Positions 52,786 through 62,185 of a stretch of DNA of 64,000 nucleotides are shown one piece after another (the first letter of the stretch is position 1; each line of letters starts with the position of its first letter). Below the pieces are notes generated by a model that saw only the letters and a list, made by a program, of their open reading frames with translations, did no database searches and was not told the DNA's origin. Source of the DNA: Microbulbifer aggregans. GTDB taxonomy: Bacteria; Pseudomonadota; Gammaproteobacteria; Pseudomonadales; Cellvibrionaceae. Position numbers and translations under genes: made by a program. The stretch lies in assembly GCF_001750105.1 (NCBI RefSeq), contig NZ_CP014143.1, positions 3,441,501 through 3,505,500 of the forward strand. Direction: 5' to 3'.

Positions 52786-54402
52786 TCAGGGGTAGGTGTA
52801 GCTCGCCTGCAGCCCCAGCGGAAGTCCCAGCGACCAGTAGATCACCAGGAAAATCGACCAGCACAGCAGGAAGACCACCGAGTACGGCAGCATCATGGAC
52901 ACCAGGGTACCGATGCCCGTGCTCTTCACGTAACGCTGACAGTAAACCACCACCAGGGGGAAATACGGCATCAGCGGCGTGATGATATTGGTAGAAGAAT
53001 CACCTACCCGGTAGGCTGCCTGGGTAAGGTCCGGGGAGAAACCCACCTGCATCAACATCGGCACAAAGATCGGGGCCAGCAGTGCCCATTTGGCGGACGC
53101 GGAGCCCACAAACAGGTTCACAAAACCGACCAGCAGGATGATACCCATCAGCGTCACCGGACCCGGCAGCGCCATAGTCGCCAGCAGGTTGCCGCCTTCT
53201 ACGGCCAGCAGCGTGCCCAGCCCGGAGCGGCCAAACTCTGCAATGAACAGGGCGCAGAAGAATGCCATGACGATGTAGTAAGACATGGAGCCCATGGTCT
53301 TCGACATGGCATCGATGACGTCCTTGGACTTCTGGAAAGTACCCGCGGCATAGCCAAACACCACCCCAGGGATAATGAACAGCAGGAAGATCAGCGGCAC
53401 GATCGATTTCATCGCCGGGGCACCGAAAGCGGCCAGATTACCGGCTTCGTCCCGCAGTGCTGAATCCCCCGGCAGCATCCAGGCGATCAGGGCACCGATG
53501 CCGATCACCATTACCAGAGTCGACAGGCGCAGGGCTCGACGCTCGCGAGTACCGACCTCCTGCATGACCGGCATCTCTTCCGGGTCGCCGTCGATGGCCA
53601 CGTTCTTCAGTCGCGGTTCGATGACCTTGTCGGTCAGCCACCAGCCCAGCAGCACAATCACCAGACAGGAGGCGGAAGTGAAGAACCAGTTATTGAGCGG
53701 GTTCAGCTGCAACTCGGGGCTGACAATCTGCGCTGCGGACTGGGTAAAGCCCTGCAGCAAGGGATCGATGGCCGATGGCACAAAGTTGGCGGAGAAACCT
53801 CCGGATACCCCGGCAAAAGCCGCCGCAATCCCTGCCAGAGGGTGGCGGCCGGCCGCGTAGAAAATGACCCCGCCCAGTGGGATCACCAGCACATAGCCAG
53901 CATCCACCGCCGTGTGACTGACAATCGCCACCAGGATCAGCATGGGAGTCAGCAGCATTTGCGGAGTCACACCGAGCAGCTTTTTCAGCACGGCGTTGAT
54001 AAAGCCGCTCTGCTCCGCCACACCCACCCCCAGCATGGCCACCAGTACCACGCCCAGGGGGGCAAAGCCGGTAAAGGTGGTGACCATGTTGGAGAGGAAG
54101 TAGGCAAAGTTGTCCCCGGACAGCAGGTTGGTGACCTGGACTGCCTCGCCAGTAGCCGGATGGATGGCGTCAAAGCTGACTCCGGACAACAGGAGTGAAA
54201 GGACCCAGACTGTCACCATCAGGATCAGGAACAAGACGGCCGGGTCCGGCAGCCTGTTGCCTACCACCTCGATAAAGTTCAGCGCGCGATCGACCCAGCC
54301 GCCCTTGCCGGGACCGTTTGGCGTATCCATGGGGGCGGCAGTATTCGCCGGAGACTCACTCATCGGTTTATCCTCGTTGTTATTGTTCTGTTTGCCAGCC
54401 AT
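52786..54402 (-). CDS. AbgT family transporter (second copy)
   Basis: A 538-residue polytopic inner-membrane protein similar in layout to the transporter at 37.2 kb: FTGFAPLGVVLVAMLGVGVAEQSG, AFAGVSGGFSANFVPSAIDPLLQGF and VGDSSTNIITPLMPYFPLVVV are shared motifs. Both could carry p-aminobenzoyl-glutamate or related dipeptide-like compounds, or export antimetabolites. ATG 54402 has GAGGGA upstream; ATG 54363 (after GAGGAT) is an alternative. Confidence 0.92.
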   Translation of the reverse strand: MAGKQNNNNEDKPMSESPANTAAPMDTPNGPGKGGWVDRALNFIEVVGNRLPDPAVLFLILMVTVWVLSLLLSGVSFDAIHPATGEAVQVTNLLSGDNFAYFLSNMVTTFTGFAPLGVVLVAMLGVGVAEQSGFINAVLKKLLGVTPQMLLTPMLILVAIVSHTAVDAGYVLVIPLGGVIFYAAGRHPLAGIAAAFAGVSGGFSANFVPSAIDPLLQGFTQSAAQIVSPELQLNPLNNWFFTSASCLVIVLLGWWLTDKVIEPRLKNVAIDGDPEEMPVMQEVGTRERRALRLSTLVMVIGIGALIAWMLPGDSALRDEAGNLAAFGAPAMKSIVPLIFLLFIIPGVVFGYAAGTFQKSKDVIDAMSKTMGSMSYYIVMAFFCALFIAEFGRSGLGTLLAVEGGNLLATMALPGPVTLMGIILLVGFVNLFVGSASAKWALLAPIFVPMLMQVGFSPDLTQAAYRVGDSSTNIITPLMPYFPLVVVYCQRYVKSTGIGTLVSMMLPYSVVFLLCWSIFLVIYWSLGLPLGLQASYTYP

Positions 54403-54422
54403 AGCGCGTCCCTCTATCGATG

Positions 54423-55430
54423 TCAGCCTATTTTGCGGATGCCGACTGCGTGACGCAGCTTGTCGATAAACGGCGCAGAGTAGGCACGGGCCTTCTCCGC
54501 ACCCTTCTCCAGTTCTTCCTCGATCTGCGCGGGATTCGCCAGCAGCTCATTGTAGCGCTCACGTGCATCGCCGATCTGGCCGTTGATCAGTTCGAACAAC
54601 TGCTTCTTGGCTTCACCCCACGCAATCCCCTCTTCGAATGCCTTGCGCATCTCGGCGGTCTGATCCTGAGTGGCAAAGGCCTGCCAGATCTGGAATACCG
54701 TGGAGGTGTCGGGATCCTTCGGCTCACCCGGCTCCAGTAAATTGGTTTTGATCTTGTTGATGTGCTTTTTCAGCTGCTTCTCGGTCAAAAACAGCGGAAT
54801 GGTATTGCCGTAGCTCTTGCTCATCTTGCGGCCATCGAGGCCCTGCAAAACCGCCACATGGTCGTCCACCACCGCCTCCGGCAGCGCGAAGTGCTCGCCG
54901 TAGTGATGGTTAAAGCGCTGGGCGATATCCCGCGCCATTTCGATATGCTGGACCTGGTCCTTGCCCACCGGCACCTTGTTGGCATTGAACATCAGGATGT
55001 CCGCGGCCATCAGGATCGGGTAGCTGTAAAGGCCCATGGTGATGCCAAAGTCCGAGTCCTCGCCGTCGGCGCGGTTCGCATCCACCGCAGCTTTGTAGGC
55101 GTGGGCGCGGTTCATCAGGCCCTTGGCGGTCATACAGGTCAGCAGCCAGGTCAGCTCCGGAATCTCGTGGATATCGGACTGGCGATAGAAGACTACATTG
55201 TCGGTATTCAGCCCCAGCGCCAGCCAGGTGGCGGCGATCTCGAGGGTGGACTGGTGCACCTGCTCGGGGTCCTGACACTTGATCAGCGCATGGTAGTCCG
55301 CCAGAAAGTAGAAGGACTGGTTGTTCTGATCCTGGCTGGCGGCAATTGCCGGGCGAATTGCGCCCACATAGTTGCCCAGGTGGGGGGTACCGGTGGTGGT
55401 AATGCCTGTCAGTACACGCTGCTTACTCAT
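54423..55430 (-). CDS. trpS: Tryptophanyl-tRNA synthetase
   Basis: Charges tRNA-Trp with tryptophan. The 335 residues match bacterial TrpS (about 334). The class I signature HIGH appears as PHLGN at 16-20, and KMSKS is at 202-206. [17 protein letters not shown] and [16 protein letters not shown] also mark TrpS. ATG 55430 is the family start; a frame open to 55511 adds 27 residues of no similarity. Confidence 0.95.
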   Translation of the reverse strand: MSKQRVLTGITTTGTPHLGNYVGAIRPAIAASQDQNNQSFYFLADYHALIKCQDPEQVHQSTLEIAATWLALGLNTDNVVFYRQSDIHEIPELTWLLTCMTAKGLMNRAHAYKAAVDANRADGEDSDFGITMGLYSYPILMAADILMFNANKVPVGKDQVQHIEMARDIAQRFNHHYGEHFALPEAVVDDHVAVLQGLDGRKMSKSYGNTIPLFLTEKQLKKHINKIKTNLLEPGEPKDPDTSTVFQIWQAFATQDQTAEMRKAFEEGIAWGEAKKQLFELINGQIGDARERYNELLANPAQIEEELEKGAEKARAYSAPFIDKLRHAVGIRKIG

Positions 55431-55868
55431 ATACGCTATCAATTCCGTGCTGCAATCTCGGGAGTTAAGGGCGAATAATACCCTTTTCGAACATTCGATT
55501 GTACGCCGCAAGCCTTAGAGCGCAGGTACATCGCAACGCTGGAAAGCCCTAACGGTGAGCAAAAAACAAACAATCAACATACAGTACGTCTGATTCAACG
55601 GTTTCCCGCTGGCTGTCAAAGACCGCGCTTGCACCTACTCCCTCGCCGCGGCCTGTGCGTCACCCAAAGAGCGTGTTCTGCGAGAAAACATCAGCAGTCA
55701 TCGTTCCCCTGCAGGCCATCGCCTCAGGCATTAGCCCGACCTAACCCACTGATATCTGGCTAGATTTGCTTCTCTCTAGACGTCCCGTTAGGAGAAGCGA
55801 CATCGAGGTGATATAAATTCCACAGATAATGGATGATCGACCTGAAAAAAGGCTGTCTTCGAGGGAAT
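55431..55868. other. Intergenic region, no gene seen
   Basis: About 440 bases between trpS and a small membrane protein gene. The only structure noted is a GCTTCTC/GAGAAGC pair flanking the segment near 55767-55799. No tRNA or RNA gene recognised. Confidence 0.45.
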
Positions 55869-56228
55869 ATGAAGATAAGAATCACTAAAAGCCAATTGCG
55901 ATTGGTCATATTCTGGTCTCTCGTCATTTTGGTTGCCCCGTTCGCACTCGAAACGGTTATGCTCGCAGAGTTGGCAGGGGCGGAATTTGCGATTGGTTTT
56001 CTGCTGCTTTATTTGAAGCAGTCAATGTTGGCTCTAAGGGATAAGGTCGCTCGGCTCAAGAGGTATCTGGGAAGCATCGCCGAAATATTAGCCAACCACT
56101 TAGCTTTTAGCGAAAGGCAATTTTTGTCCCATGCCGGGTTCTCTCTGGCCGCTATAGCGCTGGGCTCGCCAATTTTCTTTACCGCCGTCATCTGGTACCC
56201 GGTGCTTGTGACCGGCACATATACATAG
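55869..56228 (+). CDS. Small membrane protein, unknown function
   Basis: A 119-residue protein from ATG 55869 (GAGGGAA just upstream). A helix FWSLVILVAPFALETVMLAELAG and a second hydrophobic segment FAIGFLLLYL, a middle basic stretch (RDKVARLKRYLGS), and a C-terminal helix FFTAVIWYPVLVTGTY suggest three membrane spans. No family recognised. First of four small genes in the same direction. Confidence 0.6.
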   Translation: MKIRITKSQLRLVIFWSLVILVAPFALETVMLAELAGAEFAIGFLLLYLKQSMLALRDKVARLKRYLGSIAEILANHLAFSERQFLSHAGFSLAAIALGSPIFFTAVIWYPVLVTGTYT

Positions 56229-56333
56229 CGCTACCGGGGACCGGCTGGGAGAACCGGCAGGCATCTGACGGGCATTCTGCTGTTTCAGCCTCGTCCAATG
56301 AGCATTATCAATTTTCACCTTGGGAGTTTCACA

Positions 56334-56537
56334 ATGAAAAGGAATTCCACGGTAGTTCGAGCAATTGGCATGGCAGCAACGGCAGTGATGATGACTCTGC
56401 TTGCCACGTACATGTTTATCCTGGTGAAAATTCAAGAGGAACTCAGTACCGGATTATTTATTGCGTTAGAGGGACTGGGTGTAATTTCGTTATTGATACT
56501 GATCAAACCGTTTCTTGAAAAGCGCGAAACACGGTAA
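56334..56537 (+). CDS. Small two-helix membrane protein, unknown function
   Basis: A 67-residue protein from ATG 56334, preceded by TTGGGAG. Two helices (AIGMAATAVMMTLLATYMFILV and LGVISLLILIKPFL). Longer frame from 56298 lacks a ribosome site. No family recognised. Confidence 0.55.
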   Translation: MKRNSTVVRAIGMAATAVMMTLLATYMFILVKIQEELSTGLFIALEGLGVISLLILIKPFLEKRETR

Positions 56538-56704
56538 CTGGAAACCAACGATGCGGAATATAAACGGTACTTACCCGCTGCAACCAAACCCAAAACGCAC
56601 ATACCAGTCAACCGCTGCCAACTATCCTTAAACTGCAACCACCACTGCTTGCGGCTCCGGGAGAAATTGACGATCTGATGAATAATCAAAACAAGGAAAA
56701 ACCC

Positions 56705-56893
56705 ATGAACCGCACTGCAATTGGCATAGCCATCGGAGCAGGGGCTGGCTCTGCTATAGGTTTGGCCATTGGCAACGCGGGGTTAGGAATTGGAATTGGA
56801 GTAGCGATCGGCGCAGCGATCGGAGCCAGCATGAGCAGGAAGGAAAATGGTACGGACAATGACTGCCAGGGCCCTGGATCAAAGTCAGGTTAG
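56705..56893 (+). CDS. Glycine-zipper membrane peptide
   Basis: A 62-residue protein from ATG 56705 with AAGGAAA upstream. Nearly the whole hydrophobic part is a glycine zipper of GxxxG/GxGxG type (GIAIGAGAGSAIGLAIGNAG and onward), a motif for tight helix packing in membranes. The C-terminus is short and polar. It could be a membrane-pore or membrane-stress peptide, but no function is shown. Confidence 0.6.
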   Translation: MNRTAIGIAIGAGAGSAIGLAIGNAGLGIGIGVAIGAAIGASMSRKENGTDNDCQGPGSKSG

Positions 56894-57070
56894 TCCTCTT
56901 TCCTCGCCTGCCATTAACCGTAAGGAAGTATCCAAGCACTTCCGGACAAGCTGATCGAGGCATGGCAAGAAATATCGGGCTGTCTGCAGAAAGCCAGTAA
57001 CCAGGCCCAGAGCTTTACCCACCCCAGGAATTGAACAGACCAACCACAGTTCATCCTTGAAAGGCCCCCT

Positions 57071-57667
57071 ATGACCCGAGCTTTTCTTTTCACTCTCAGC
57101 TTACTAGTCACCTGCTTTTTCCCCCGGCCAGCCCCTGCAGCTTCTACTGACGGCAACACCACGGAAAAAATGGAGGAAGAACACAGAAAACGCAGACTCT
57201 TGGCGCGAAAATCCAGAACGATATACCCCTCCAAACCACGTCGCTTCTCGGGCTCACTCCGAGAGGAAAACCTGAACGATATCGAGGTCCGAAAAATTGT
57301 CAGTGAAGCACAGAGGATTATGCCCGGCTCAATGGTCATGATCGACGGCGTTAAGGATGGCTGTCCATGTGCGGAGGGCCCTCACTGCAGTGCTCAGGTA
57401 TGGGTGGCGACCTACAAGGATGGCAAAAATACGGGACTGATGCTGTCTAAGATCGACGACCAGTGGACTCTCGGGTATGTCCAGGCGTGGTGGCTTGAGT
57501 TTGAGGCGATCCGTGAAGAGCAGAGGTTACTCGCTCGTACTCCGCGGCCACGTCCCGAGGCCATTCAGGAAGCGCTGGATGAGGCCACAGCCTTGCTGCG
57601 ACTGCTGTGGGAAGAGTTTCCCTCCTGCGAGGAAGATGAGCTTCAGGCCCGCGACAAGGGTTCCTGA
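57071..57667 (+). CDS. Exported protein, unknown function
   Basis: A 198-residue product with signal peptide MTRAFLFTLSLLVTCFFPRPAPA. A charged N-terminal part (EEEHRKRRLLARKSRT) is followed by a small domain with Cys-rich GVKDGCPCAEGPHCSAQVWVATY and a long helical tail. It may be periplasmic or secreted. No family recognised. Convergent with the next gene. Confidence 0.6.
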   Translation: MTRAFLFTLSLLVTCFFPRPAPAASTDGNTTEKMEEEHRKRRLLARKSRTIYPSKPRRFSGSLREENLNDIEVRKIVSEAQRIMPGSMVMIDGVKDGCPCAEGPHCSAQVWVATYKDGKNTGLMLSKIDDQWTLGYVQAWWLEFEAIREEQRLLARTPRPRPEAIQEALDEATALLRLLWEEFPSCEEDELQARDKGS

Positions 57668-57700
57668 GCGGCTGGACAAGAAAAACCGAACCCGCTGAGC

Positions 57701-58792
57701 TCAACCTGCGGATACCGCATCCTCAAATGCCTGTCGGTATCTGGGCGCGAGCAGCTCCCAGCGCAGGGGCGACATATCGACTTCGGGCAGGGCTCGGCCC
57801 TCTTTCAGGGACATCGCGAGCCTGGAAAGTATTGTGACAGCCTCATCGACCGAAGCGTAACGGCAGGCAGAGGGATAGTAATCCGGATAAGCCTGTTCGT
57901 CCGGCACCACTGGCGAGCAACCGAGCGCGCAGGCCTCCATGACTGCCAGCCCCTGGAACTCATGGTAGGCGGTACTCAGGAAGACATGACTGCCGCCCAG
58001 GATCTGGCGATAAGCTCCAGCCGAGGCCTGATAACCCACTGACTGCAGACGGGCAGCGAAACGCTGACGAATCTTCTCAAACTCTTCGGGGCTGTTGCGG
58101 AAAGACTCCCCGAGCAGGTTCAGTCTGAAGTCGACCCCGCGATCTTCCAGCCCCTCCAGAATCTGCAGCAACCGATCCGGGCCCTTGTCGTATTCCCAGC
58201 GCGCGGCCCAGCTGAAAACCAGTGGCCCCTGCTCCGACCGACGCCCAACGGCATCTTCCGGGAACAGGCTGTCTTCCAGCGGCACCGGTAGCACCCGGGA
58301 TTTTCCTGCAATCTCCTCACAGATACCTTGCGGCACGCAATCGGGGAAACGCTTCAGCAGCCGACGTGCCCCCTCCAGGAGGGAACGGCGATTGAACTCG
58401 GAGTTGAACAGCAGCAGGTCGCCACAGAGCGCGGTGTAGATATTCAGTAATTGCGGTTCGACGGACTGGAAAGCGTCTTTGGTGCGGGGGTAAGCGAACT
58501 GGTTTTCATGGAAGTAGACCGCTGTCGGCACTGTGGCGATCTCAGGCACCAGGCCCCGCAGGGCGGAGAGATCAGTCATCGAGGTGGCCACGACCAGATC
58601 CCAGTGCTGGCAGATTGTGGCCACCTCCTCTCCCCTGCTCCAACTGAGGCTGTTGCCCCGAATCCGCCAGCTGAAATAGCGCGGTGGCAGGGAGAGTACG
58701 GTCCAGTCCCATTCCGGTATCGCATCCACCAGCCCGTGCCGCCAGCGCTTGTGGCTGCCGGCGTCGTAGGCGGACAGGAGCAGGACTTTCAT
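57701..58792 (-). CDS. GTDC1/QTMAN-like glycosyltransferase (DUF3524), tRNA-queuosine mannosyltransferase candidate
   Basis: A 363-residue GT-B type glycosyltransferase. The N-terminal DUF3524 domain matches vertebrate GTDC1/QTMAN, which mannosylates queuosine in tRNA-Asp: AYDAGSHKRW, LPPRYFSWRIRGNSLSWS, YFHENQFAYP and LLLFNSEFNRRSLLEGARRL are shared patterns. The C-terminal GT4-like domain has FSWAARWEYDKGPDRLLQ and STAYHEFQGLAVMEACALGC. It is the last gene of an apparent operon with tsaB, a tRNA-modification gene. That it mannosylates tRNA here is inference; the family match is good. Confidence 0.8.
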   Translation of the reverse strand: MKVLLLSAYDAGSHKRWRHGLVDAIPEWDWTVLSLPPRYFSWRIRGNSLSWSRGEEVATICQHWDLVVATSMTDLSALRGLVPEIATVPTAVYFHENQFAYPRTKDAFQSVEPQLLNIYTALCGDLLLFNSEFNRRSLLEGARRLLKRFPDCVPQGICEEIAGKSRVLPVPLEDSLFPEDAVGRRSEQGPLVFSWAARWEYDKGPDRLLQILEGLEDRGVDFRLNLLGESFRNSPEEFEKIRQRFAARLQSVGYQASAGAYRQILGGSHVFLSTAYHEFQGLAVMEACALGCSPVVPDEQAYPDYYPSACRYASVDEAVTILSRLAMSLKEGRALPEVDMSPLRWELLAPRYRQAFEDAVSAG

Positions 58793-58807
58793 GGCGATGG
58801 GACCAGG

Positions 58808-59701
58808 CTACTCCGCCTCGTCTTCAAAGGAGCGCACATTCGTCAGGCGCGCGAACAGGCTGGAGGTATCCCAGCGGCCGCCACCCAGTGCCTGCACCTC
58901 GCTGTAGAACTGGTCCACCAGCGCAGTGACCGGCAGTAGCGCGCCGTTACGCTGGGCCTCGTCGAGCACGATGCCCAGATCCTTGCGCATCCAGTCCACC
59001 GCAAAGCCGTGCTCATATTCACCGGCCAGCATCGTCTTGTAACGATTTTCCATCTGCCAGCTCTGTGCAGCACCCTTGGAAATCACTTCCACCACCTGTT
59101 CCGCATCCAGCCCGGCGGCCCTGGCAAAGTGAAGCCCTTCGGCAAGGCCCTGGACCACGCCGGCGATACAGATCTGGTTGACCATCTTGCACAGCTGGCC
59201 ACTGCCCACCGGGCCGAGCAGATTGGTGGCGCGGGCATAGCATTGGATGAATGGCAACGCGCGCTGGTAGTCCGCCTCTTCACCACCGACCATGATGGTC
59301 AGCGCTCCGTTCTCGGCGCCAGCCTGGCCGCCGGAAACCGGCGCATCCAGAAAGCCGAGCCCCCGTTCGGCGCCGATGACAGCCAGCTCACGGGCTACAT
59401 CCGCCGAGGCAGTGGTGTGATCTACGAACAAGCTGCCGGATTGCATCCCCGCATAGGCACCCTGCTCCCCGTTAACCACCTCTCGCAGGTCGTTGTCATT
59501 GCCCACACAGGCAAACACCAGCTCTGCGCCTCTGGCGGCTTCTGCCGGGGTTGCGAAGGCTTCACCGGAGTATGTTTCGAGCCACTGCTGTGCGCGGCTA
59601 GCAGTGCGGTTGTAGACACGTACCTTGTGGCCCGCTTTGGCGAGGAACCCAGCCATGGGGAAACCCATTACGCCGAGCCCTAAAAACGCGACAGTAGCCA
59701 T
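58808..59701 (-). CDS. NAD(P)-dependent oxidoreductase of the 3-hydroxyisobutyrate dehydrogenase family
   Basis: A 297-residue beta-hydroxyacid dehydrogenase. Rossmann motif FLGLGVMGFPMAGFLAKAGH, substrate motif DAPVSGGQAGAENG, and the catalytic lysine in GSGQLCKMVNQICIAG mark the family. The exact substrate (3-hydroxyisobutyrate, tartronate semialdehyde, succinic semialdehyde) cannot be assigned. It begins three bases after uppP and ends 15 bases before the glycosyltransferase gene. Confidence 0.88.
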   Translation of the reverse strand: MATVAFLGLGVMGFPMAGFLAKAGHKVRVYNRTASRAQQWLETYSGEAFATPAEAARGAELVFACVGNDNDLREVVNGEQGAYAGMQSGSLFVDHTTASADVARELAVIGAERGLGFLDAPVSGGQAGAENGALTIMVGGEEADYQRALPFIQCYARATNLLGPVGSGQLCKMVNQICIAGVVQGLAEGLHFARAAGLDAEQVVEVISKGAAQSWQMENRYKTMLAGEYEHGFAVDWMRKDLGIVLDEAQRNGALLPVTALVDQFYSEVQALGGGRWDTSSLFARLTNVRSFEDEAE

Positions 59702-59704
59702 AAC

Positions 59705-60502
59705 TTACCCCCAGATCATCCATATCAGTGCCGCACCCAGTAACAGGCGATAGATGGCGAACGGCGCCATGCCGATGCGGCTAATAAATTGCAGAAAAAA
59801 GTGGATACACAGATAGGCGCTGATTCCGGAAAGGACAGTGCCGAGCAGAATATCTCCCCAGGGCACGGCCTCGAGAGAGAGCAGATCAAACGTCAGCAGC
59901 ATGGCGCTCAGGGCGATCACCGGGATCGACATGAGAAACGAGAAACGCGCGGCATCTTCCCGCTTCATGCCCAGCATCAGTCCGGCAGTCATCGTAATTC
60001 CGGACCGGGATGTACCGGGAATCAACGCCAGCGCCTGGGCCAGGCCGATCGCAAGTGCTTTCTTCCAGTTGAGCTGCGCCAGGGTCTCTTGGCGCCGGCC
60101 AAATACATCTGCCCACCACAGCAGTAGGCCGAAGCCGATGGTGGTGGCGGCAATCACTGCTGCCGAGCGCAAATGCGTTTCGATGAAGCCCTTGAATGCC
60201 AACCCGACCAAACCGGCCGGGATCGTGGCCAGCACGATCAACCAGGCCAGGCGGCCATCATCGGTAAAACGATTGTTTACCAGGCCACCCAAACCGTCAC
60301 GCAGGAGCGCCCAGACTTCGCTGCGGAAATAGATAATCACCGCAGTCAGCGAGCCAAAATGCACCGCAACGTCAAAGGCCAGCCCCTGGTCCGGCCAGCC
60401 CAGCACCTCTTTCGGCAGAATCAGGTGTGCCGAGCTGGAGATGGGCAAAAACTCAGTGAGCCCCTGGATCAGGGCCAGGATTACGATGTGAAAGAATTCC
60501 AT
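59705..60502 (-). CDS. uppP: Undecaprenyl-diphosphatase UppP (BacA)
   Basis: An integral membrane phosphatase that recycles undecaprenyl diphosphate to the lipid carrier monophosphate for peptidoglycan and other envelope polymers. The 265 residues and motifs fit: [19 protein letters not shown] at the start and [18 protein letters not shown] in the middle, with the catalytic Glu and Ser/Arg residues. It starts six bases after tsaB. Confidence 0.95.
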   Translation of the reverse strand: MEFFHIVILALIQGLTEFLPISSSAHLILPKEVLGWPDQGLAFDVAVHFGSLTAVIIYFRSEVWALLRDGLGGLVNNRFTDDGRLAWLIVLATIPAGLVGLAFKGFIETHLRSAAVIAATTIGFGLLLWWADVFGRRQETLAQLNWKKALAIGLAQALALIPGTSRSGITMTAGLMLGMKREDAARFSFLMSIPVIALSAMLLTFDLLSLEAVPWGDILLGTVLSGISAYLCIHFFLQFISRIGMAPFAIYRLLLGAALIWMIWG

Positions 60503-60508
60503 GAATGA

Positions 60509-61207
60509 TTACTGCGAACGGATTTTTTGTCGTTTTTGCCAGGTGATTTCGTCGCGTAAATAGAGCGGCTCCAGCTCCTCTGCACGCATCGAAACCCCGT
60601 TTTGCCATAACAGCGCCCCCAGCTCAGCAATATCCCGAGCATGAATCAGGGCTTCGGTGTCCCGGACCTTGACCGGTGCCTGCTCGAGTGCCGGGTAGTG
60701 CCAGCCTGGCCCCGCGCCATAGAGCTCCCGTGGCAGGTCGGATTCGCGGAGTACGTGAACCGCCTGTTCTGGATCCTGTACCGCCTCCGGCAGCAGACTG
60801 CAGTTTGGCGCTTTCGGCGAGTAAACACCCCAGTATATCTGCCCCATGCGGGCATCCAGGGCCGAAACCACCGGAGCCTGCTGCCACTCGGGATGCTTGC
60901 GACGGGCGCCGGCAGCCAATGCCGCCAGGCTCGATACGGGGACTACCGGCTTGTCCGCTGCAAAGGCCAGCCCCTGCACACAACTGATCGCAATACGCAG
61001 GCCGGTGAATGATCCCGGACCGCGACTGACCGCGAGAGCATCCACTTGCGCGAGTTCCAGCTTCCCCTGGGCCAACACCTCGTCAACCATCGGCAGCAGT
61101 CGACGGGTATGGTCTCTCTCAGCCTCGACGAACTGCTCGGTAATGCGGCCGTCGTCATATAGGGCAACTGAACAGGCGCCAGAAGTGGTATCCAGGGCTA
61201 ATAGCTT
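60509..61207 (-). CDS. tsaB: tRNA threonylcarbamoyladenosine biosynthesis protein TsaB
   Basis: TsaB is an inactive ASKHA-fold partner of TsaD in t6A37 synthesis. From GTG 61207 the protein has 232 residues (E. coli 231) and begins VKLLALDTTSGACSVALYDD, as the family does; GTG 61252 adds 15 residues. SRGPGSFTGLRI is the signature loop. With the Sua5 gene at 9.0-10.1 kb, two of the four t6A genes are in this window. First gene of a four-gene operon. Confidence 0.92.
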   Translation of the reverse strand, partial: KLLALDTTSGACSVALYDDGRITEQFVEAERDHTRRLLPMVDEVLAQGKLELAQVDALAVSRGPGSFTGLRIAISCVQGLAFAADKPVVPVSSLAALAAGARRKHPEWQQAPVVSALDARMGQIYWGVYSPKAPNCSLLPEAVQDPEQAVHVLRESDLPRELYGAGPGWHYPALEQAPVKVRDTEALIHARDIAELGALLWQNGVSMRAEELEPLYLRDEITWQKRQKIRSQ

Positions 61208-61326
61208 CACGGGTGACTCGATTGACAACTTCACGGGAGCGAATTGTGGCACGGTCCGGAGAGAGAGTCATGTGTGGCTAGAACCGCACTGGAGGGGGTA
61301 GGTAGCCTCAGCGCCCCGTCATGAAA

Positions 61327-61353
61327 AGAAAAAGCCCCGCTGAGCGGGGCTTT
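61327..61353 (-). terminator. Rho-independent terminator of the AlgP-like gene
   Basis: Stem AGCCCCGC/GCGGGGCT with a TGA loop. On the minus strand it ends in a T-rich tail (TTTTTCTTTT). Confidence 0.85.
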
Positions 61354-61438
61354 CCATTCACCGGTCCATTTGCCGGTCCATCTGCCGATCCACACCCTTC
61401 GGCTCCGCAGGGAAGCCAGGACGAGAACGGGAAAGAAC

Positions 61439-62185
61439 TTACTTCTTCTTCGGCGGACGACCGCGACGAGCCATGGTTTTCTTGGCTGTGGCCTTGGTCT
61501 TGGCCGCCTTCGGTGGACGACCGCGGCGGGCGGACTTCTTCGGCCGACCTGGAGTCTTCTTCGTGGCGGCTTTCTTGGCAGCGCTTTTCTTGGGACGACC
61601 AGCCTTTTTCTTGGCCGACTTCTTGGCTGCCTTTTTGGCTTCTGCCTTGGCCTTGGCTGCGGCCTTTTTCTCCAGAGCCTTGGCCTTGGTTGCCGCTTTC
61701 TTGGCAGCGGCCTTCACCTTGGCCTGGGCCTTTTTCTCAGCTGTCTTGACCTTCTTGGCATCAGCTTTGGCGCGGGTCTTTCTCCAACGGCTTTCAAATG
61801 CTTTTACCGCAGCAGCCAGATCCTTCTCGGCCTTGTCGGAAAGCTTGTCAGCCATCTCACTGATTTTTGCCTTCGCAGCTTCTTCGGCCTGGCGGACGGA
61901 ATCCATCGCCTTGGCCTTGGCCAACTCAACCTTTGCCGCCGCCGCTTTGGCGCGTAAATCTTTCGCCTTGGCATTGGCATTGGTCAGCGCTTTCTTCGCT
62001 GCAGCAGTGCCGGTTTTCTGTGCCCGCTCCCGTGCCTTGGCAACCCGATCCATCTGGGCATCCAGGGATTTGGTCGTTGATTCCACAGCCTTTTCGGCTT
62101 TGGTGACGACTGGTGAAACAGCTGCGGTGGCTTTTGCCTTCGCAGGGCGCTTGGCCTGTTTTCTCTTCTTTGCTACTCGTGCCAT
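61439..62185 (-). CDS. algP: AlgP-like histone H1-type DNA-binding protein
   Basis: A 248-residue, Lys/Ala-rich basic protein like Pseudomonas AlgP (AlgR3), a histone H1-like regulator of alginate genes. The N-terminal ~130 residues are helical (EESTTKSLDAQMDRVAKARE-type); the C-terminal half is made of repeated AKKA/KAKA blocks and three AT-hook cores (GRPKKSA, GRPPKAAK, GRPPKKK) for minor-groove binding. The low-complexity repeats make the length variable. It has its own terminator. Confidence 0.85.
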   Translation of the reverse strand: MARVAKKRKQAKRPAKAKATAAVSPVVTKAEKAVESTTKSLDAQMDRVAKARERAQKTGTAAAKKALTNANAKAKDLRAKAAAAKVELAKAKAMDSVRQAEEAAKAKISEMADKLSDKAEKDLAAAVKAFESRWRKTRAKADAKKVKTAEKKAQAKVKAAAKKAATKAKALEKKAAAKAKAEAKKAAKKSAKKKAGRPKKSAAKKAATKKTPGRPKKSARRGRPPKAAKTKATAKKTMARRGRPPKKK

